Below are positions 1 through 9,252 of a stretch of DNA of 64,000 nt, piece by piece. The number at the start of each line of letters is the position of its first letter. The first letter of the stretch is position 1. Origin of the DNA: Neorhizobium sp. JUb45 (GTDB lineage: Bacteria; Pseudomonadota; Alphaproteobacteria; Rhizobiales; Rhizobiaceae); assembly GCF_004343585.1 (NCBI RefSeq), contig NZ_SLYW01000005.1:124001-188000 (forward strand), given 5' to 3'. The notes beneath the pieces are model-generated. The model was not told the DNA's origin and did not search any database. It saw nothing but the letters and a program-made list of their open reading frames with translations. The position numbers and the translations under genes are program-made.

Positions 1-85
1 GGCGGATATCAAGCCGCTCAGCCAGAACGGCGCCCAGTGACGTCGTGCCGGAACCGGATGCACCCGTCACATGAATGCGGAGCAT
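1..85 (-). CDS. P-loop nucleotide-binding protein, N-terminal fragment (cut by window edge)
   Basis: Only the first 28 codons are visible, starting at an ATG read leftwards from 85. They encode a beta strand and a P-loop of the form G-A-S-G-S-G-T-T-S near residue 8, typical of adenylate/shikimate-kinase-like AAA proteins. The Walker A lysine position holds threonine. A small-molecule kinase-like or ATPase role is likely, but no substrate can be given from this fragment. It lies downstream of, and on the same strand as, the phytase-like gene, with a 46-base gap. Confidence 0.6.
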   Translation of the reverse strand, partial: MLRIHVTGASGSGTTSLGAVLAERLDIR

Positions 86-131
86 GATCTTTGTCCTTCA
101 GTCAGCAAGGATAAAGACTATGAAAGCAGGC

Positions 132-1139
132 TCAGCGGTTCAAGCGGAATTCCAGCATCAGGTTGCGCTGGAAAATGGAATGGTTGTCGTCGGAGACGAT
201 GATCAGGTGCGGCACGCCATCGGCTCCCGCCACCACATCGATGCCTTCCATATTGTCGATCTGCTGGCCGAGATCGGCCTCGATCAGCATCTCGCCATCC
301 ACCAGCGCACCTGGCTTCAAACTGTCGCCATCGATGCGGCGGATGCGCATACCGACACCACCGAGCAGGCTGAACGAGCGCTCCAGCAGAACGAGGTCGC
401 CATCCGGAAGGAAAGCGCCATCCGTAATGTCGAACGGGTGATGGCGCTGCACCTTGAACTGGCCCTTGCGCGGCCCCTCCAGAATGGCCGCGTAAAAATT
501 GCCGTCAGCATCGACGCTCTTTTCCGCAGCGACCACGATAGCACCCTGCAACGGACCTTCCTTCGGCGCGGCAACCACCGTCTCCAGGCCGCCATTGGCA
601 CGCAACTCGCGGCGCGGGATCAGGAAATCCAGCGTCCTTCGCGGGCGAGAGGTTTCGAAACCCGGATCGGGATAAATATCGACACGATGACGGCGCTCGA
701 AACTGACGATCGCTTCGCCATTGCGCAACGTCACCCCTTCCGCATCGATATCGCCCTTGGAGCGTGGCTCACGCCCACTCGCGTCCACCATAGGCATGAT
801 GCGAACATCCTGCATGCCCGACAGGCGCCCCTGCCCGTCACGCTCTATCGAACCCGTCATCCAGTGGCCGGTATCGAGCACGGCAACAAAATTGCGGCCA
901 TCCGGCCGGAAGCGGATGCTGGAGACGGCGCCGACAAGGTCGTTGCCGGACGTATATTCGAGGCCCCCGACAAATTCGAGAGCACCGAATTTCGTTTCCG
1001 GATTGCCGGCCTTGAATTCGTGGAAGGCACGCGCCTCGATCGGCGCATCAACATCCGCCGCCCGCAAGGATTGCGCGGCGACGGCCACAAAAATGGCTGC
1101 GAGCACATGGGCACGAAGCCGGGCGTGTTTTGGGAGCAT
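132..1139 (-). CDS. Esterase-like activity of phytase family protein (exported)
   Basis: About 335 residues from the ATG at 1139. The frame extends to a TTG at 1157 that overlaps the cobT stop, so that start is possible too. From the ATG, the N-terminus is a good signal peptide: basic residues, then a hydrophobic run ending A-A-Q-S-L-R-A around residue 27. The mature part resembles the phytase-like esterase family (COG4246, PF13449), a beta-propeller fold, with repeated blocks such as a hydrophobic strand followed by L-D-T-G-H. Enzymatic activity in this family is poorly established. It is the last gene of a minus-strand run after cobS-cobT, so it is probably co-transcribed, but I see no functional link to cobalamin. 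Confidence 0.75.
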   Translation of the reverse strand: MLPKHARLRAHVLAAIFVAVAAQSLRAADVDAPIEARAFHEFKAGNPETKFGALEFVGGLEYTSGNDLVGAVSSIRFRPDGRNFVAVLDTGHWMTGSIERDGQGRLSGMQDVRIMPMVDASGREPRSKGDIDAEGVTLRNGEAIVSFERRHRVDIYPDPGFETSRPRRTLDFLIPRRELRANGGLETVVAAPKEGPLQGAIVVAAEKSVDADGNFYAAILEGPRKGQFKVQRHHPFDITDGAFLPDGDLVLLERSFSLLGGVGMRIRRIDGDSLKPGALVDGEMLIEADLGQQIDNMEGIDVVAGADGVPHLIIVSDDNHSIFQRNLMLEFRLNR

Positions 1140-1153
1140 ATGCCGGCCGGTTC

Positions 1154-3049
1154 TCAACCGGCGCGGCGGGCGCCACGGCCCCTGCCCGCATTTTCTTCAA
1201 ACAACGAGGCAAGCTGTTCGGTCATCGCACCGGCAAGCTCGTCGGCATCAACGATCGTCACCGCCTTGCGGTAATAACGCGTCACATCGTGGCCGATGCC
1301 GATTGCCAGAAGCTCGACCGGCGAACGGGTTTCGATCTGTTCGATGACGGCGCGCAGATGCCGCTCCAGATAATTGCCCGGATTGACCGACAGCGTCGAA
1401 TCATCGACCGGCGCACCATCCGAGATCATCATCAGGATCTTGCGCTGCTCGCGACGATTGATCAGGCGGTTATGCGCCCACATCAGCGCTTCGCCGTCGA
1501 TGTTTTCCTTGAGCAGGCCTTCGCGCATCATCAGGCCGAGATTGCGGCGCGAACGGCGCCACGGCGCATCGGCCGACTTGTAGATGATATGGCGCAGATC
1601 GTTGAGGCGGCCCGGCGTCGCCGGCTTGCCGCTTGCCAGCCACTGCTCGCGCGATTGACCACCCTTCCATGCCTTCGTCGTGAAGCCGAGAATCTCGACC
1701 TTGACGCCGGAGCGTTCCAGCGTGCGGGCCAGAATATCGGCGCAGCTAGCGGCAACGGTGATCGGGCGACCACGCATGGAGCCGGAATTGTCGATGACGA
1801 GAGACACGACCGTATCGCGGAATTTCGTGTCGCGTTCCTTCTTGAAAGAAAGCGGCTGCATCGGATCGATGACCAGGCGCACGAGACGGGCCGGGTCGAG
1901 ATAACCTTCTTCCAGGTCAAAATCCCAGGAACGGTTCTGCTGCGCCATCAGGCGGCGCTGCAGGCGGTTGGCAAGACGGCCGACCGCGCTCTGCAGATGC
2001 GCCAGCTGCTTGTCGAGAAAGGCGCGCAGGCGGTCGAGTTCCGCTTCGTCGCAAAGCTCTTCGGCGGTGATTTCCTCGTCGAACTCGTGGGTGAAGATCT
2101 TGTAATCGACCTTCTCGTTGAAATCGTCGAACGGGCTGTTGGGACGCTTGGTTTCGCCGGGCGTTTCGGATTGCTCGTCGCTCTCTTCCGACATGTCTTC
2201 GTCGGAGATTTCGGCGCCGTCCATCTCGCCGTCGTCCATCTCGTCTTCGGCAGCCTGGCTCTGCTCAGCCGGCGCCGCATCCGATCCCGCCTCTTCCTCG
2301 ACCTCTTCGTTTTCGGTCTCGTTGCTGCGGGCCTGATCTTCTTCGCTCTGGTTTTCGAGTTCCTCGGCTTCGGTATCGTCGTCGCCGTAGTCCTCGGCCA
2401 TCTGCATGGAGGACAGCATGTGGCGGATCAGCTTGGCGAATGCCTGCTGGTCTTCCATCGCATTGCGCAGACCATCGAGGTCGGTCGCAGCCTTGTCCTC
2501 GATGAACGGACGCCAGAGATCGAGCACCTTGCCGGCGCTTTCAGGCGGCTTCACGCCGGTCAACTTTTCCCGCACCAGCATGGCCATGGCCTCGCCGATC
2601 GGCGCATCATCCTGACGCTCGATACCGGAGAAATTGGCCTTGGCGTATTTTTCGGCATTCATGCTGCCGATATTGCTGGCCATGCCGGCCATACGCAGCG
2701 AGCCGATGGATTCGACACGCGCCTGCTCGACGGCATCGAAAATCGCACGGGCATCCGGCCCCTGTGGCGCCATCGTCGCATGCACACCGGTATCGTGGCA
2801 GGCAAGCCGCAGCGCCATGCTGTCGCCGAGCCCGCGGGTTACCGCGAGCTCATGGGCCGTCGGACGTTTCGATATTTCCGGCAGGCGAATGCGCTCACCG
2901 GCCATGCCGGGACGCTCGTTGGCGAAGGTTACCTCCACCTCGCCGCTGCCCGCAACCGAGCGGACGCAGCCGGTAATGGCCCGGCGCAACGGTTCGGTAT
3001 CAACCGGACCACCCGCCTTGGGCTTCGAATTGTCTCCACGACCTGCCAT
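1154..3049 (-). CDS. cobT: Cobaltochelatase subunit CobT
   Basis: 631 residues, close to the usual length of aerobic-pathway CobT. CobT forms with CobS the chaperone ring that drives CobN-dependent cobalt insertion into hydrogenobyrinic acid a,c-diamide during B12 synthesis. The protein has an N-terminal CobT domain, a very acidic central linker (roughly residues 210-310, rich in Glu and Asp) and a C-terminal von Willebrand A domain. The MIDAS motif D-N-S-G-S begins near residue 420. It follows cobS after an 18-base gap, which supports one transcript. The ATG at 3049 gives the expected N-terminus (MAGRGDNSK). The ligase subunit CobN is not in this window. Confidence 0.96.
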   Translation of the reverse strand: MAGRGDNSKPKAGGPVDTEPLRRAITGCVRSVAGSGEVEVTFANERPGMAGERIRLPEISKRPTAHELAVTRGLGDSMALRLACHDTGVHATMAPQGPDARAIFDAVEQARVESIGSLRMAGMASNIGSMNAEKYAKANFSGIERQDDAPIGEAMAMLVREKLTGVKPPESAGKVLDLWRPFIEDKAATDLDGLRNAMEDQQAFAKLIRHMLSSMQMAEDYGDDDTEAEELENQSEEDQARSNETENEEVEEEAGSDAAPAEQSQAAEDEMDDGEMDGAEISDEDMSEESDEQSETPGETKRPNSPFDDFNEKVDYKIFTHEFDEEITAEELCDEAELDRLRAFLDKQLAHLQSAVGRLANRLQRRLMAQQNRSWDFDLEEGYLDPARLVRLVIDPMQPLSFKKERDTKFRDTVVSLVIDNSGSMRGRPITVAASCADILARTLERSGVKVEILGFTTKAWKGGQSREQWLASGKPATPGRLNDLRHIIYKSADAPWRRSRRNLGLMMREGLLKENIDGEALMWAHNRLINRREQRKILMMISDGAPVDDSTLSVNPGNYLERHLRAVIEQIETRSPVELLAIGIGHDVTRYYRKAVTIVDADELAGAMTEQLASLFEENAGRGRGARRAG

Positions 3050-3067
3050 GCTGCTGCTCCCGCGCGC

Positions 3068-4060
3068 TTAAGCCCCGAGAACGATGTTGGCGGCGCTTTC
3101 CTTCAGTTCGACACCGAAGGCGCGCTGGTACTGTTCAGCCACCAGCGTACGCTCCAGTTCGTCGCACTTGTTGAGGAAGGTCACGCGGAAAGCAAAGGCG
3201 ACATCGCCGAAGATCTCCGCATTTTCCGCCCAGGTAATCACCGTACGCGGGCTCATCACGGTCGAAAGATCGCCGTTGATGAAGGCCGAACGGGTCATGT
3301 CGGCGATGCGGACCATCTTGGAAACCGTCTCGCGGCCTTCAGCCGTCTTGCCGAAGGATTTGACCTTGGCGGCAACGATATCGACTTCCTTCTGGTGCGG
3401 CAGGTAGTTCAGCGTGGTGACGATGGACCAGCGGTCCATCTGCGCCTGGTTGATCTGCTGCGTGCCGTGATAGAGGCCGGTCGTATCGCCCAGACCAACG
3501 GTGTTGGCGGTTGCGAACAGGCGGAAGGCCGGGTGAGGACGGATGACACGGCTCTGGTCGAGCAGGGTCAGGCGGCCCGACGATTCCAGCACGCGCTGGA
3601 TGACGAACATCACGTCCGGGCGACCGGCATCGTATTCGTCGAAGACGAGCGCGACATTGTGCTGGTAGGCCCAGGGCAGGATGCCGTCCTTGAATTCGGT
3701 GATCTGCTTGCCGTCCTTCAGGACGATGGCGTCCTTGCCGACGAGATCGATACGGCTGACATGGCTGTCGAGGTTGACGCGCACGCAGGGCCAGTTGAGG
3801 CGGGCCGCGACCTGTTCGATATGGGTCGATTTGCCGGTGCCGTGGAAACCGGAAACCATCACGCGGCGGTTATGGGCAAAACCGGCGAGAATGGCGAGCG
3901 TGGTATCACGGTCGAAAAGATAGTCGGGGTCGAGGTCGGGAACGTAGGGGTCGCCGTTGCTGTAAGCCGGAACCCTCAGATCGGTATCGATGCCGAAGAC
4001 GTCCCTGACTGAAACGGTCGTGTCGGGAAGGTTCGAAATATCAAGATCAATTTTGCTCAT
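3068..4060 (-). CDS. cobS: Cobaltochelatase AAA+ ATPase subunit CobS
   Basis: 330 residues from the ATG at 4060. A GTG two codons upstream also keeps the frame, but a GGAG five bases before the ATG decides for 4060. It is the AAA+ (MoxR-like) motor of cobaltochelatase: ATP hydrolysis by the CobS-CobT complex allows CobN to insert cobalt. Walker A G-F-H-G-T-G-K-S is at residues 71-78 and Walker B L-V-F-D-E-Y at about 138-143, and the sensor region reads A-T-A-N-T. The first 40 residues match the conserved CobS N-terminal domain (family knowledge). It lies directly before cobT and behind a J-domain protein on the same strand. Confidence 0.97.
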   Translation of the reverse strand: MSKIDLDISNLPDTTVSVRDVFGIDTDLRVPAYSNGDPYVPDLDPDYLFDRDTTLAILAGFAHNRRVMVSGFHGTGKSTHIEQVAARLNWPCVRVNLDSHVSRIDLVGKDAIVLKDGKQITEFKDGILPWAYQHNVALVFDEYDAGRPDVMFVIQRVLESSGRLTLLDQSRVIRPHPAFRLFATANTVGLGDTTGLYHGTQQINQAQMDRWSIVTTLNYLPHQKEVDIVAAKVKSFGKTAEGRETVSKMVRIADMTRSAFINGDLSTVMSPRTVITWAENAEIFGDVAFAFRVTFLNKCDELERTLVAEQYQRAFGVELKESAANIVLGA

Positions 4061-4125
4061 CACCACTCCATGCCGGACGGTCCGTAGCCCGGCAGCAATC
4101 CTTGCTGCTTCCTATGTTTTACCGC

Positions 4126-4752
4126 TTAGCAGAAACCAGACTGTTTCAACAACTGATATGCTTGAATTACCGCGCGAAAACGTTCTTCCGATCCGCGGTC
4201 GCCGCCATTGGCATCGGGGTGATGCTTCTTGACGAGTTCCTTGTATCGGGTCTTGATCTGCGCAGACGTAGCGCCTGCGGTCAGCTCCATCGTGTCGAAG
4301 GCCTTCTGTTCCAGCGTCTTCAGCTTGCGTTCCTGCGGGAAACGCGGACCGCTACCCATGCGCCCTTCCCGCACGAAACCGAAGGGATCGCGCATGCGGT
4401 TTTGGCTCGCTGCACTGCCGGACCGCATCGTCGCATGTAGGGGCGCATCCTTGATGTCCTTGTTGACGCCGACAGACCATGTCGGACGATGACCGGTGAT
4501 CGCTTCCTTCTGGTAGCGGGCGATCTCGCTGTCCGACAGGCCGGAAAAATAGTTGTAGCCCTTGTTATAGTCCTTCACATGCTCGAAGCAGAACATGAAG
4601 AACTGCCCCTCAGCATTGCGGCCGACAGGCGCACGATGGGCTCCCGGCTTGTCGCACCCGTCCCACTGACAAGTAGACGCCTGAGCGGGCTCTTCCTGCT
4701 TGCGGTTCCGGCGCGTCCGGATGCGGTCGAAATATTTTGAATCTAGGTTCAT
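4126..4752 (-). CDS. J-domain (DnaJ-like) protein, C-terminal J domain
   Basis: About 208 residues from the ATG at 4752. The open frame runs on to 4866, but that part lies inside the divergent bolA gene, so the internal start is preferred. The last ~62 residues form a J domain with the invariant H-P-D tripeptide (K-K-H-H-P-D-A-N). The N-terminal half has a basic patch (R-T-R-R-N-R-K) and C-Q-W-D-G-C, which with C-F-E-H may be a small metal-binding knuckle. It is therefore probably a DnaK co-chaperone of the rhizobial type with the J domain at the C-terminus. It sits just upstream of cobS on the same strand, and no specific client is known. Confidence 0.8.
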   Translation of the reverse strand: MNLDSKYFDRIRTRRNRKQEEPAQASTCQWDGCDKPGAHRAPVGRNAEGQFFMFCFEHVKDYNKGYNYFSGLSDSEIARYQKEAITGHRPTWSVGVNKDIKDAPLHATMRSGSAASQNRMRDPFGFVREGRMGSGPRFPQERKLKTLEQKAFDTMELTAGATSAQIKTRYKELVKKHHPDANGGDRGSEERFRAVIQAYQLLKQSGFC

Positions 4753-4855
4753 CAGACGCACATTATGGGCTGCACAAAGGGAGAGGACAAGAATTGACAA
4801 ATCCCTTTGCTGCTGGTTTGTGAAGTGCCCTTCCACGCTGCTTCGGAGCGATTTC

Positions 4856-5137
4856 ATGACTGTCAAAGCCCGTATTGAAACGAGCCTCGTCCACGCTCTG
4901 CAACCGGAACGACTGGACGTGATCGACGAGAGCCATCAGCACGCCGGCCACCAGCCGCAGTTTTCCGGCGAAGGCGGCAGCCACATGCGGGTACGCATCG
5001 TTTCGAAGGCGTTCGAGGGAAAGAGCCGCATCGAGCGGCACCGGATCATAAATGATATCCTCAAGCCCGAACTTCAAGCCGGCCTGCACGCCTTGGCAGT
5101 CGAAGCTTCGGCACCGGGTGAGCCGACCCGCTGGTAA
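4856..5137 (+). CDS. BolA family protein
   Basis: 93 residues. The ATG at 4856 is preceded by GGAG at a good distance and gives the typical N-terminus (M-T-V-K-A-R-I-E). BolA proteins bind monothiol glutaredoxins and take part in iron-sulfur cluster and iron handling, and some bind DNA. The fold signature is present: D-E-S-H-Q-H-A-G-H, then a strand R-V-R-I-V-S-K-A-F-E-G, then R-H-R-I-I-N, and H-A-L-A-V at the end. The conserved His of the second helix (R-H-R) is present. It is transcribed divergently from the J-domain gene, an arrangement common beside cobST in rhizobia. Confidence 0.92.
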   Translation: MTVKARIETSLVHALQPERLDVIDESHQHAGHQPQFSGEGGSHMRVRIVSKAFEGKSRIERHRIINDILKPELQAGLHALAVEASAPGEPTRW

Positions 5138-5170
5138 CATCTGCGCGAGCGCAAAGATTTGGCGCGCGAG

Positions 5171-6052
5171 CTACTGGGCGGCTGCAACGGCGGCCGGGCG
5201 GATGCGCAGGCGGGTGATGCGATTCTTTTCGCGCTTCAGCACGATGAAGCGCTTCTCATAGAAGGTGAAAGCCTGCCGCTCTTCCGGGATCAGTTTCGAT
5301 TCGTGGATGACGAGGCCGGCGATCGTCGTCGCCTCCGTATCGGGCAGGCTCCAGCCGAGCGCGCGGTTGAGATCACGGATCGACACCGAGCCATCGACGA
5401 TGATCGAGCCATCCGCATCCTGCCGCACGCCCTGCAGCGACGGATCGTGCTCATCGGCAATATCACCGACGATTTCCTCGATAATATCCTCCAGCGTGAC
5501 GATGCCCTGCATCTCGCCATATTCATCGACCACGACGGCCATGTGGACCTTGCGCCGCAGAAAAGCGTTGAGCTGATCCTTGAGGCTGGTCGTATCGGGC
5601 ACGAACCACGGCTTTTGCGCGACCTTGGCGATATCGACCGTTTCCGGCCGCACATCCGGCTCGGACAGTGCCCGCAAAAGATCCTTGGCATGGATAACGC
5701 CGACGATGTTTTCCGTCGAGCCGCGCCAGACCGGCATGCGCGTATAGGGGCTTTCCAGCACCGTGCGAACCACCTGTTCGGGCGGATCGGCAGCATTGAC
5801 GGCGCGCATCGCCAGACGATGCACCATCACGTCGGAAACCTCGAGTTCCTCCAGATCGAACAGGCCGCTCAGGCGATCACGGTCCTGCTTGTCGAAATCC
5901 CCCTCACGATGCACCTCATCGAGAGCTTCGTGCAGATCGTCATGCGAGGCGAGCTTGAGCGTAGAAGGGGTCAACGTCACGCCTGTAACACGCAGCGTGC
6001 CGCGCACGACAGCGTTGACAAGACCTGACAGAAACCCGCTTCCTGACGTCAT
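5171..6052 (-). CDS. CorC/HlyC-type CBS-domain protein lacking the DUF21 membrane domain
   Basis: 293 residues. The ATG at 6052 overlaps the aroB stop (ATGA), so translation is probably coupled. Content: a paired CBS domain (about residues 75-195, with D-V-M-V-H-R and V-V-D-E-Y-G-E-M-Q-G-I-V-T) and a C-terminal CorC_HlyC domain (about 205-285). Relatives next to aroB in rhizobia, as I recall them, are about 430 residues and begin with a four-helix DUF21 membrane domain. Here the protein starts where that domain should end (G-L-V-N-A-V-V-R-G-T-L-R). The overall layout is therefore like E. coli CorC, although the sequence is of the membrane-anchored type. The role in divalent-cation homeostasis is inferred and loss of function is possible. 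Confidence 0.85.
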   Translation of the reverse strand: MTSGSGFLSGLVNAVVRGTLRVTGVTLTPSTLKLASHDDLHEALDEVHREGDFDKQDRDRLSGLFDLEELEVSDVMVHRLAMRAVNAADPPEQVVRTVLESPYTRMPVWRGSTENIVGVIHAKDLLRALSEPDVRPETVDIAKVAQKPWFVPDTTSLKDQLNAFLRRKVHMAVVVDEYGEMQGIVTLEDIIEEIVGDIADEHDPSLQGVRQDADGSIIVDGSVSIRDLNRALGWSLPDTEATTIAGLVIHESKLIPEERQAFTFYEKRFIVLKREKNRITRLRIRPAAVAAAQ

Positions 6053-7182
6053 CTGGCCTTTTGCAACTCCAGGAAATTGAGGACTTCGGATGCCGCCACA
6101 TCGTCGGCCACATAGGACTGGCCGATGCCGCGGGTGAGAATGAAGGTGAGCTTGCCGCCCTTGACCTTCTTGTCCTGGGCAATCGCCTCCATCAGCCGCT
6201 CGACCGGCAAGGCTTCGCCCGGAATATCGCTGATGCGGGTCGGCAGGCCGACAGCCTTCAGATGCGCTTCGACACGCTCGGCATCATCGGGGCTGGCAAG
6301 ATTGAGACGGGACGAAAAGCGATAGGCGAGCGCCATGCCGATGGCGACACCTTCGCCATGCACCAGACGGCTGCTGTCATACTGGGTCGCAGCCTCCAGC
6401 GCATGACCGAACGTATGCCCCAGATTAAGCAGCGCACGGCGGCCGTTTTCGAACTCGTCTTCGACGACCACATCCGATTTCGCCTGGCAACTGATGGCGA
6501 TCGCTTCGGCACGGGCCGGACCACCGAAAAAAACATCCTTCCAGTTCTTTTCCAGCCATTCGAAAAAGTCCGGCTTGTCAATCAGGCCGTATTTGGCGAC
6601 TTCGGCATAACCGGCGCGGAATTCACGCTCGCTCAGCGTATTCAGCGTATCGGTATCGGCAAGCACCAGATCCGGCTGATGGAATACGCCAAGCAGGTTC
6701 TTGCCGTGGCGTGAATTGACGCCGGTCTTGCCGCCGACGGAACTGTCCACCTGTGATAGAAGCGAGGTAGGGATCTGCACGAACCGGACACCGCGGCGCA
6801 CGATACCTGCGGCAAAACCGGCCAGATCGCCGATGACGCCGCCGCCAAGCGCTATGATCGCATCGCTGCGCTCGATACGCGCCGCCAGCGCCATGTCACA
6901 GACGGCGGCCAGATGATCGAGGCTTTTGGTCTTTTCGCCGGCCGGCAGGGTCAGCGAGGCGACCTCGATACCATCCGTCTGCAATGCGTCCGTCAACGCT
7001 TCGAGGTAAAGCGGGGCGACATTTTCGTCGGTGACGATGGCAGCCTTGCGGCCCTTGATGCGGCTGGTGATCTCGCCACCGGCACGACCGATCAGGCCGG
7101 GACCGATGAGAATGTCGTAAGCGCGTTCACCAAGCGGAACATGCACAAGCTTTTCAGCCGCCTGCGAAGAAGACGTCGTCAT
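6049..7182 (-). CDS. aroB: 3-dehydroquinate synthase
   Basis: 377 residues from the ATG at 7182, which lies 1 base after the aroK stop and has a GGAAAG ribosome site inside the aroK 3' end. AroB converts DAHP to 3-dehydroquinate, the second step of the shikimate pathway, using NAD+ and a divalent metal. The glycine-rich NAD site G-G-G-V-I-G-D is at 113-119, followed by the hallmark Q-V-D-S-S-V-G-G-K-T and the metal-ligand helix N-L-G-H-T-F-G-H. It is tightly coupled to aroK upstream and to the CBS protein downstream, so the three are one operon. Confidence 0.97.
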   Translation of the reverse strand: MTTSSSQAAEKLVHVPLGERAYDILIGPGLIGRAGGEITSRIKGRKAAIVTDENVAPLYLEALTDALQTDGIEVASLTLPAGEKTKSLDHLAAVCDMALAARIERSDAIIALGGGVIGDLAGFAAGIVRRGVRFVQIPTSLLSQVDSSVGGKTGVNSRHGKNLLGVFHQPDLVLADTDTLNTLSEREFRAGYAEVAKYGLIDKPDFFEWLEKNWKDVFFGGPARAEAIAISCQAKSDVVVEDEFENGRRALLNLGHTFGHALEAATQYDSSRLVHGEGVAIGMALAYRFSSRLNLASPDDAERVEAHLKAVGLPTRISDIPGEALPVERLMEAIAQDKKVKGGKLTFILTRGIGQSYVADDVAASEVLNFLELQKAR

Positions 7183-7183
7183 T

Positions 7184-7858
7184 TCAATCACTTTCCACTG
7201 CCTGATCATTGCTCGATAACGACGAGCCGGCATGATCGCGGGGAGAAAGCCCGGCGATGGCTGCCAGCACGTTATGCGCCATGGTTTCCTTGCGTACGTC
7301 GGCCGACTCGACGGTCAATTCCGCTTCCGCATAGATCGGATACCGCTGGTTCATCAGATTTTCGAGCGTCTCCTTGGGGTTCTCGGTCTTCAGCAACGGC
7401 CGTGTATCGCGTTTGCGCACACGGTCCCACAGAAGGTCGAGATCGGCGCGCAGCCAGATCGACAGGCCACCGGCCTTGATATGCCCGCGGGTCTGCTCGT
7501 TGATGAAGGCGCCGCCGCCGGTCGAGACGACGCGCTGCGACTGATGCAGCAGGCGCTCCATCACCCTTGCTTCCAGCGCACGAAATTCCGCTTCGCCATA
7601 GGTGGCGAAGAGTTCGGAAATCGTCATGCGCGACACTTTTTCGATTTCGGCGTCGGTATCCACGAACGGCAGGGAAAGCTGTTGCGCCACCAGCCGGCCG
7701 ATCGCCGACTTGCCGGCGCCCATCAAGCCGACGAAGATCAGGTTACGGCCACCAAGCGCTTCGCGCGCCTTGTCGCTCAGCGAAGGCGCTGCCACGAGCG
7801 CCTCTGGCATAACAAGATCGGTCATCACCGGATAAGCCTGTTCCTTGGGGTCTTCCAT
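7184..7858 (-). CDS. aroK: Shikimate kinase
   Basis: 224 residues. An AGGG lies nine bases before the ATG. It phosphorylates shikimate to shikimate 3-phosphate with ATP. Walker A G-L-M-G-A-G-K-S is at 44-51. The shikimate-binding residues are visible: D-T-D at 67-69, R93 in E-F-R, G-G-G at 114-116, and the lid arginine in R-P-L-L near 153. About 35 residues precede the kinase fold, a tail longer than in E. coli AroK; in-frame ATGs at codons 12 and 17 could be later starts. It is the first gene of aroK-aroB-CBS, divergent from the xerD group. Confidence 0.95.
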   Translation of the reverse strand: MEDPKEQAYPVMTDLVMPEALVAAPSLSDKAREALGGRNLIFVGLMGAGKSAIGRLVAQQLSLPFVDTDAEIEKVSRMTISELFATYGEAEFRALEARVMERLLHQSQRVVSTGGGAFINEQTRGHIKAGGLSIWLRADLDLLWDRVRKRDTRPLLKTENPKETLENLMNQRYPIYAEAELTVESADVRKETMAHNVLAAIAGLSPRDHAGSSLSSNDQAVESD

Positions 7859-8061
7859 GTGAAAACCCTATCGACAAATGCACCGGCAGCGTCAAGGCTT
7901 GCGCCCGTGAAAGATGCAACCTTGGCATTCGGGCAGCGATGCGCAGCATGCTTGCAACGCAGATGAACAACCGTATGCCGAACACGCCCATGTCAGCCAA
8001 TGCCGGCTTGCACTGGCACGCTGCTTTGCTCATAAAGACGGCTGTTCAAACGGAGCCCCGC

Positions 8062-8232
8062 ATGCCCACACTCTTCCGGTTTCTCTTCATCCTGGCCGTC
8101 ATCGCGGGGGTGATCTACGGAAGCATGATGGCGCTGGTTCTGCTGGTGGAACCGAAGGAGCGCGACGTGACCGTGCGTGTGCCATCCGAACGCCTGAACC
8201 CGCCGGCAACGACCGCTCCGGCAAAGCCATGA
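8062..8232 (+). CDS. Small single-pass membrane protein
   Basis: 56 residues. The ATG at 8062 has GGAG six bases upstream. The sequence is one long hydrophobic helix (about residues 5-29), then a short charged and proline-rich tail ending P-A-K-P. It shares no motif I can assign to a function. Its stop is 17 bases before xerD on the same strand, and such a short protein in front of xerD is, from memory, a conserved rhizobial arrangement. It probably sits in the inner membrane with its tail outside or inside. Function is unknown. Confidence 0.65.
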   Translation: MPTLFRFLFILAVIAGVIYGSMMALVLLVEPKERDVTVRVPSERLNPPATTAPAKP

Positions 8233-8248
8233 GCGAAATGGACCGGAC

Positions 8249-9199
8249 ATGATGGATCTGTCTGGCGCGCATCTGGAAGCCTTTCTGGAGATGATGAGCG
8301 CGGAACGCGGTGCTGCCGCCAACACGCTTTTATCCTATGAACGCGATCTGACAGACCTGCGAGAATTCCTCGGCAAGAAGCAGACGCTGGTGCTGGCCCA
8401 GAGCAGCGATCTCTCCGCTTATCTCGCCCACCTTGCGCGACAGGGTTTTGCCGCCTCCTCGCAATCGCGCCGCTTGTCGGCCATGCGGCAATTCTACAAG
8501 TTTCTCTATGCGGAAAACCTGCGCGGTGACGATCCGACGGCCATCCTGGACGCGCCCAAGAAAGGCCGCTCGCTTCCCAAGGTCCTGAGCGAGGATCATG
8601 TCGGAAAACTTCTCGCCCAGGCGGCGAGCGAAGCGGAAGACCCCGCCTCCGGCAGATTGTCGCGCCTGCGCATGCTGGCATTGCTCGAAATTCTTTATGC
8701 GACCGGCATGCGTGTCAGCGAACTGGTATCACTGCCTGCCCGCGTGCTCGATCAACAGGGCCGTTTCCTGATGATCAAGGGCAAGGGCAACAAGGAAAGA
8801 CTGGTGCCGCTGTCGCGTGCTGCGATCGAGGCAATGCGGGTTTATGGCGCCGCCAAGGCCGAAGCTGCCCGTCAGAAGGAAAAAGAAGAGGAAAGTGCAT
8901 GGCTTTTCCCCTCTTCCGGCAAGGATGGTTTTTTGCCGCGTCAGGTGTTTGCCCGAGACCTTAAAGATCTGGCCATCCGGGCGGGCCTGCCGCCGTCGGC
9001 GATCTCGCCACATGTGCTGCGCCACGCCTTTGCCAGCCATCTTCTGGCCAATGGTGCAGACCTGCGCGTCGTGCAGGAACTGCTTGGCCATTCGGACATT
9101 TCCACCACACAAATTTACACACATGTTCTGGAAGAAAGACTTCGTGAACTGGTGGAAACGCATCACCCTCTTGCAAAACAGGGCAAAAACCGGGATTAG
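8249..9199 (+). CDS. xerD: Site-specific tyrosine recombinase XerD
   Basis: 316 residues, with an N-terminal SAM-like core-binding domain (about 6-95) and a C-terminal catalytic domain. All tyrosine-recombinase residues are present: R155 in A-T-G-M-R-V-S, a lysine near 179 in K-G-K-G-N-K-E-R, H255 and R258 in H-V-L-R-H, H281 in L-L-G-H-S and the nucleophile Y290 in Q-I-Y-T-H. With XerC (encoded at 55.5-56.4 kb here) it resolves chromosome dimers at dif. The call XerD rather than XerC rests on overall likeness and on its accA neighbour. The ATG at 8249 is followed by a second ATG, so the exact start could differ by one codon. Confidence 0.93.
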   Translation: MMDLSGAHLEAFLEMMSAERGAAANTLLSYERDLTDLREFLGKKQTLVLAQSSDLSAYLAHLARQGFAASSQSRRLSAMRQFYKFLYAENLRGDDPTAILDAPKKGRSLPKVLSEDHVGKLLAQAASEAEDPASGRLSRLRMLALLEILYATGMRVSELVSLPARVLDQQGRFLMIKGKGNKERLVPLSRAAIEAMRVYGAAKAEAARQKEKEEESAWLFPSSGKDGFLPRQVFARDLKDLAIRAGLPPSAISPHVLRHAFASHLLANGADLRVVQELLGHSDISTTQIYTHVLEERLRELVETHHPLAKQGKNRD

Positions 9200-9252
9200 A
9201 GCGGTCAAAAGCGCGGCCATCCATCAGCCAGCAAGATCGGAAAACGGTTCTT

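Noticed and set aside
1130-4012. A 960-codon open frame on the plus strand across cobT and cobS
   Set aside because: It is exactly antisense to two well-supported genes, has no family resemblance, and is the usual mirror frame of GC-rich codon use. The same reason removes the long mirror frames at 19137-20423 (dxr), 38041-40089 (fdsA), 40978-42324 (fdsB), 46877-48385 (atpD), 49927-51066 (atpA/atpH), 52948-54294 (priA) and 58260-59678 (lpd).
7743-8033. 96-codon frame on the minus strand between aroK and the small membrane protein
   Set aside because: It overlaps aroK in another frame and has no supporting features.
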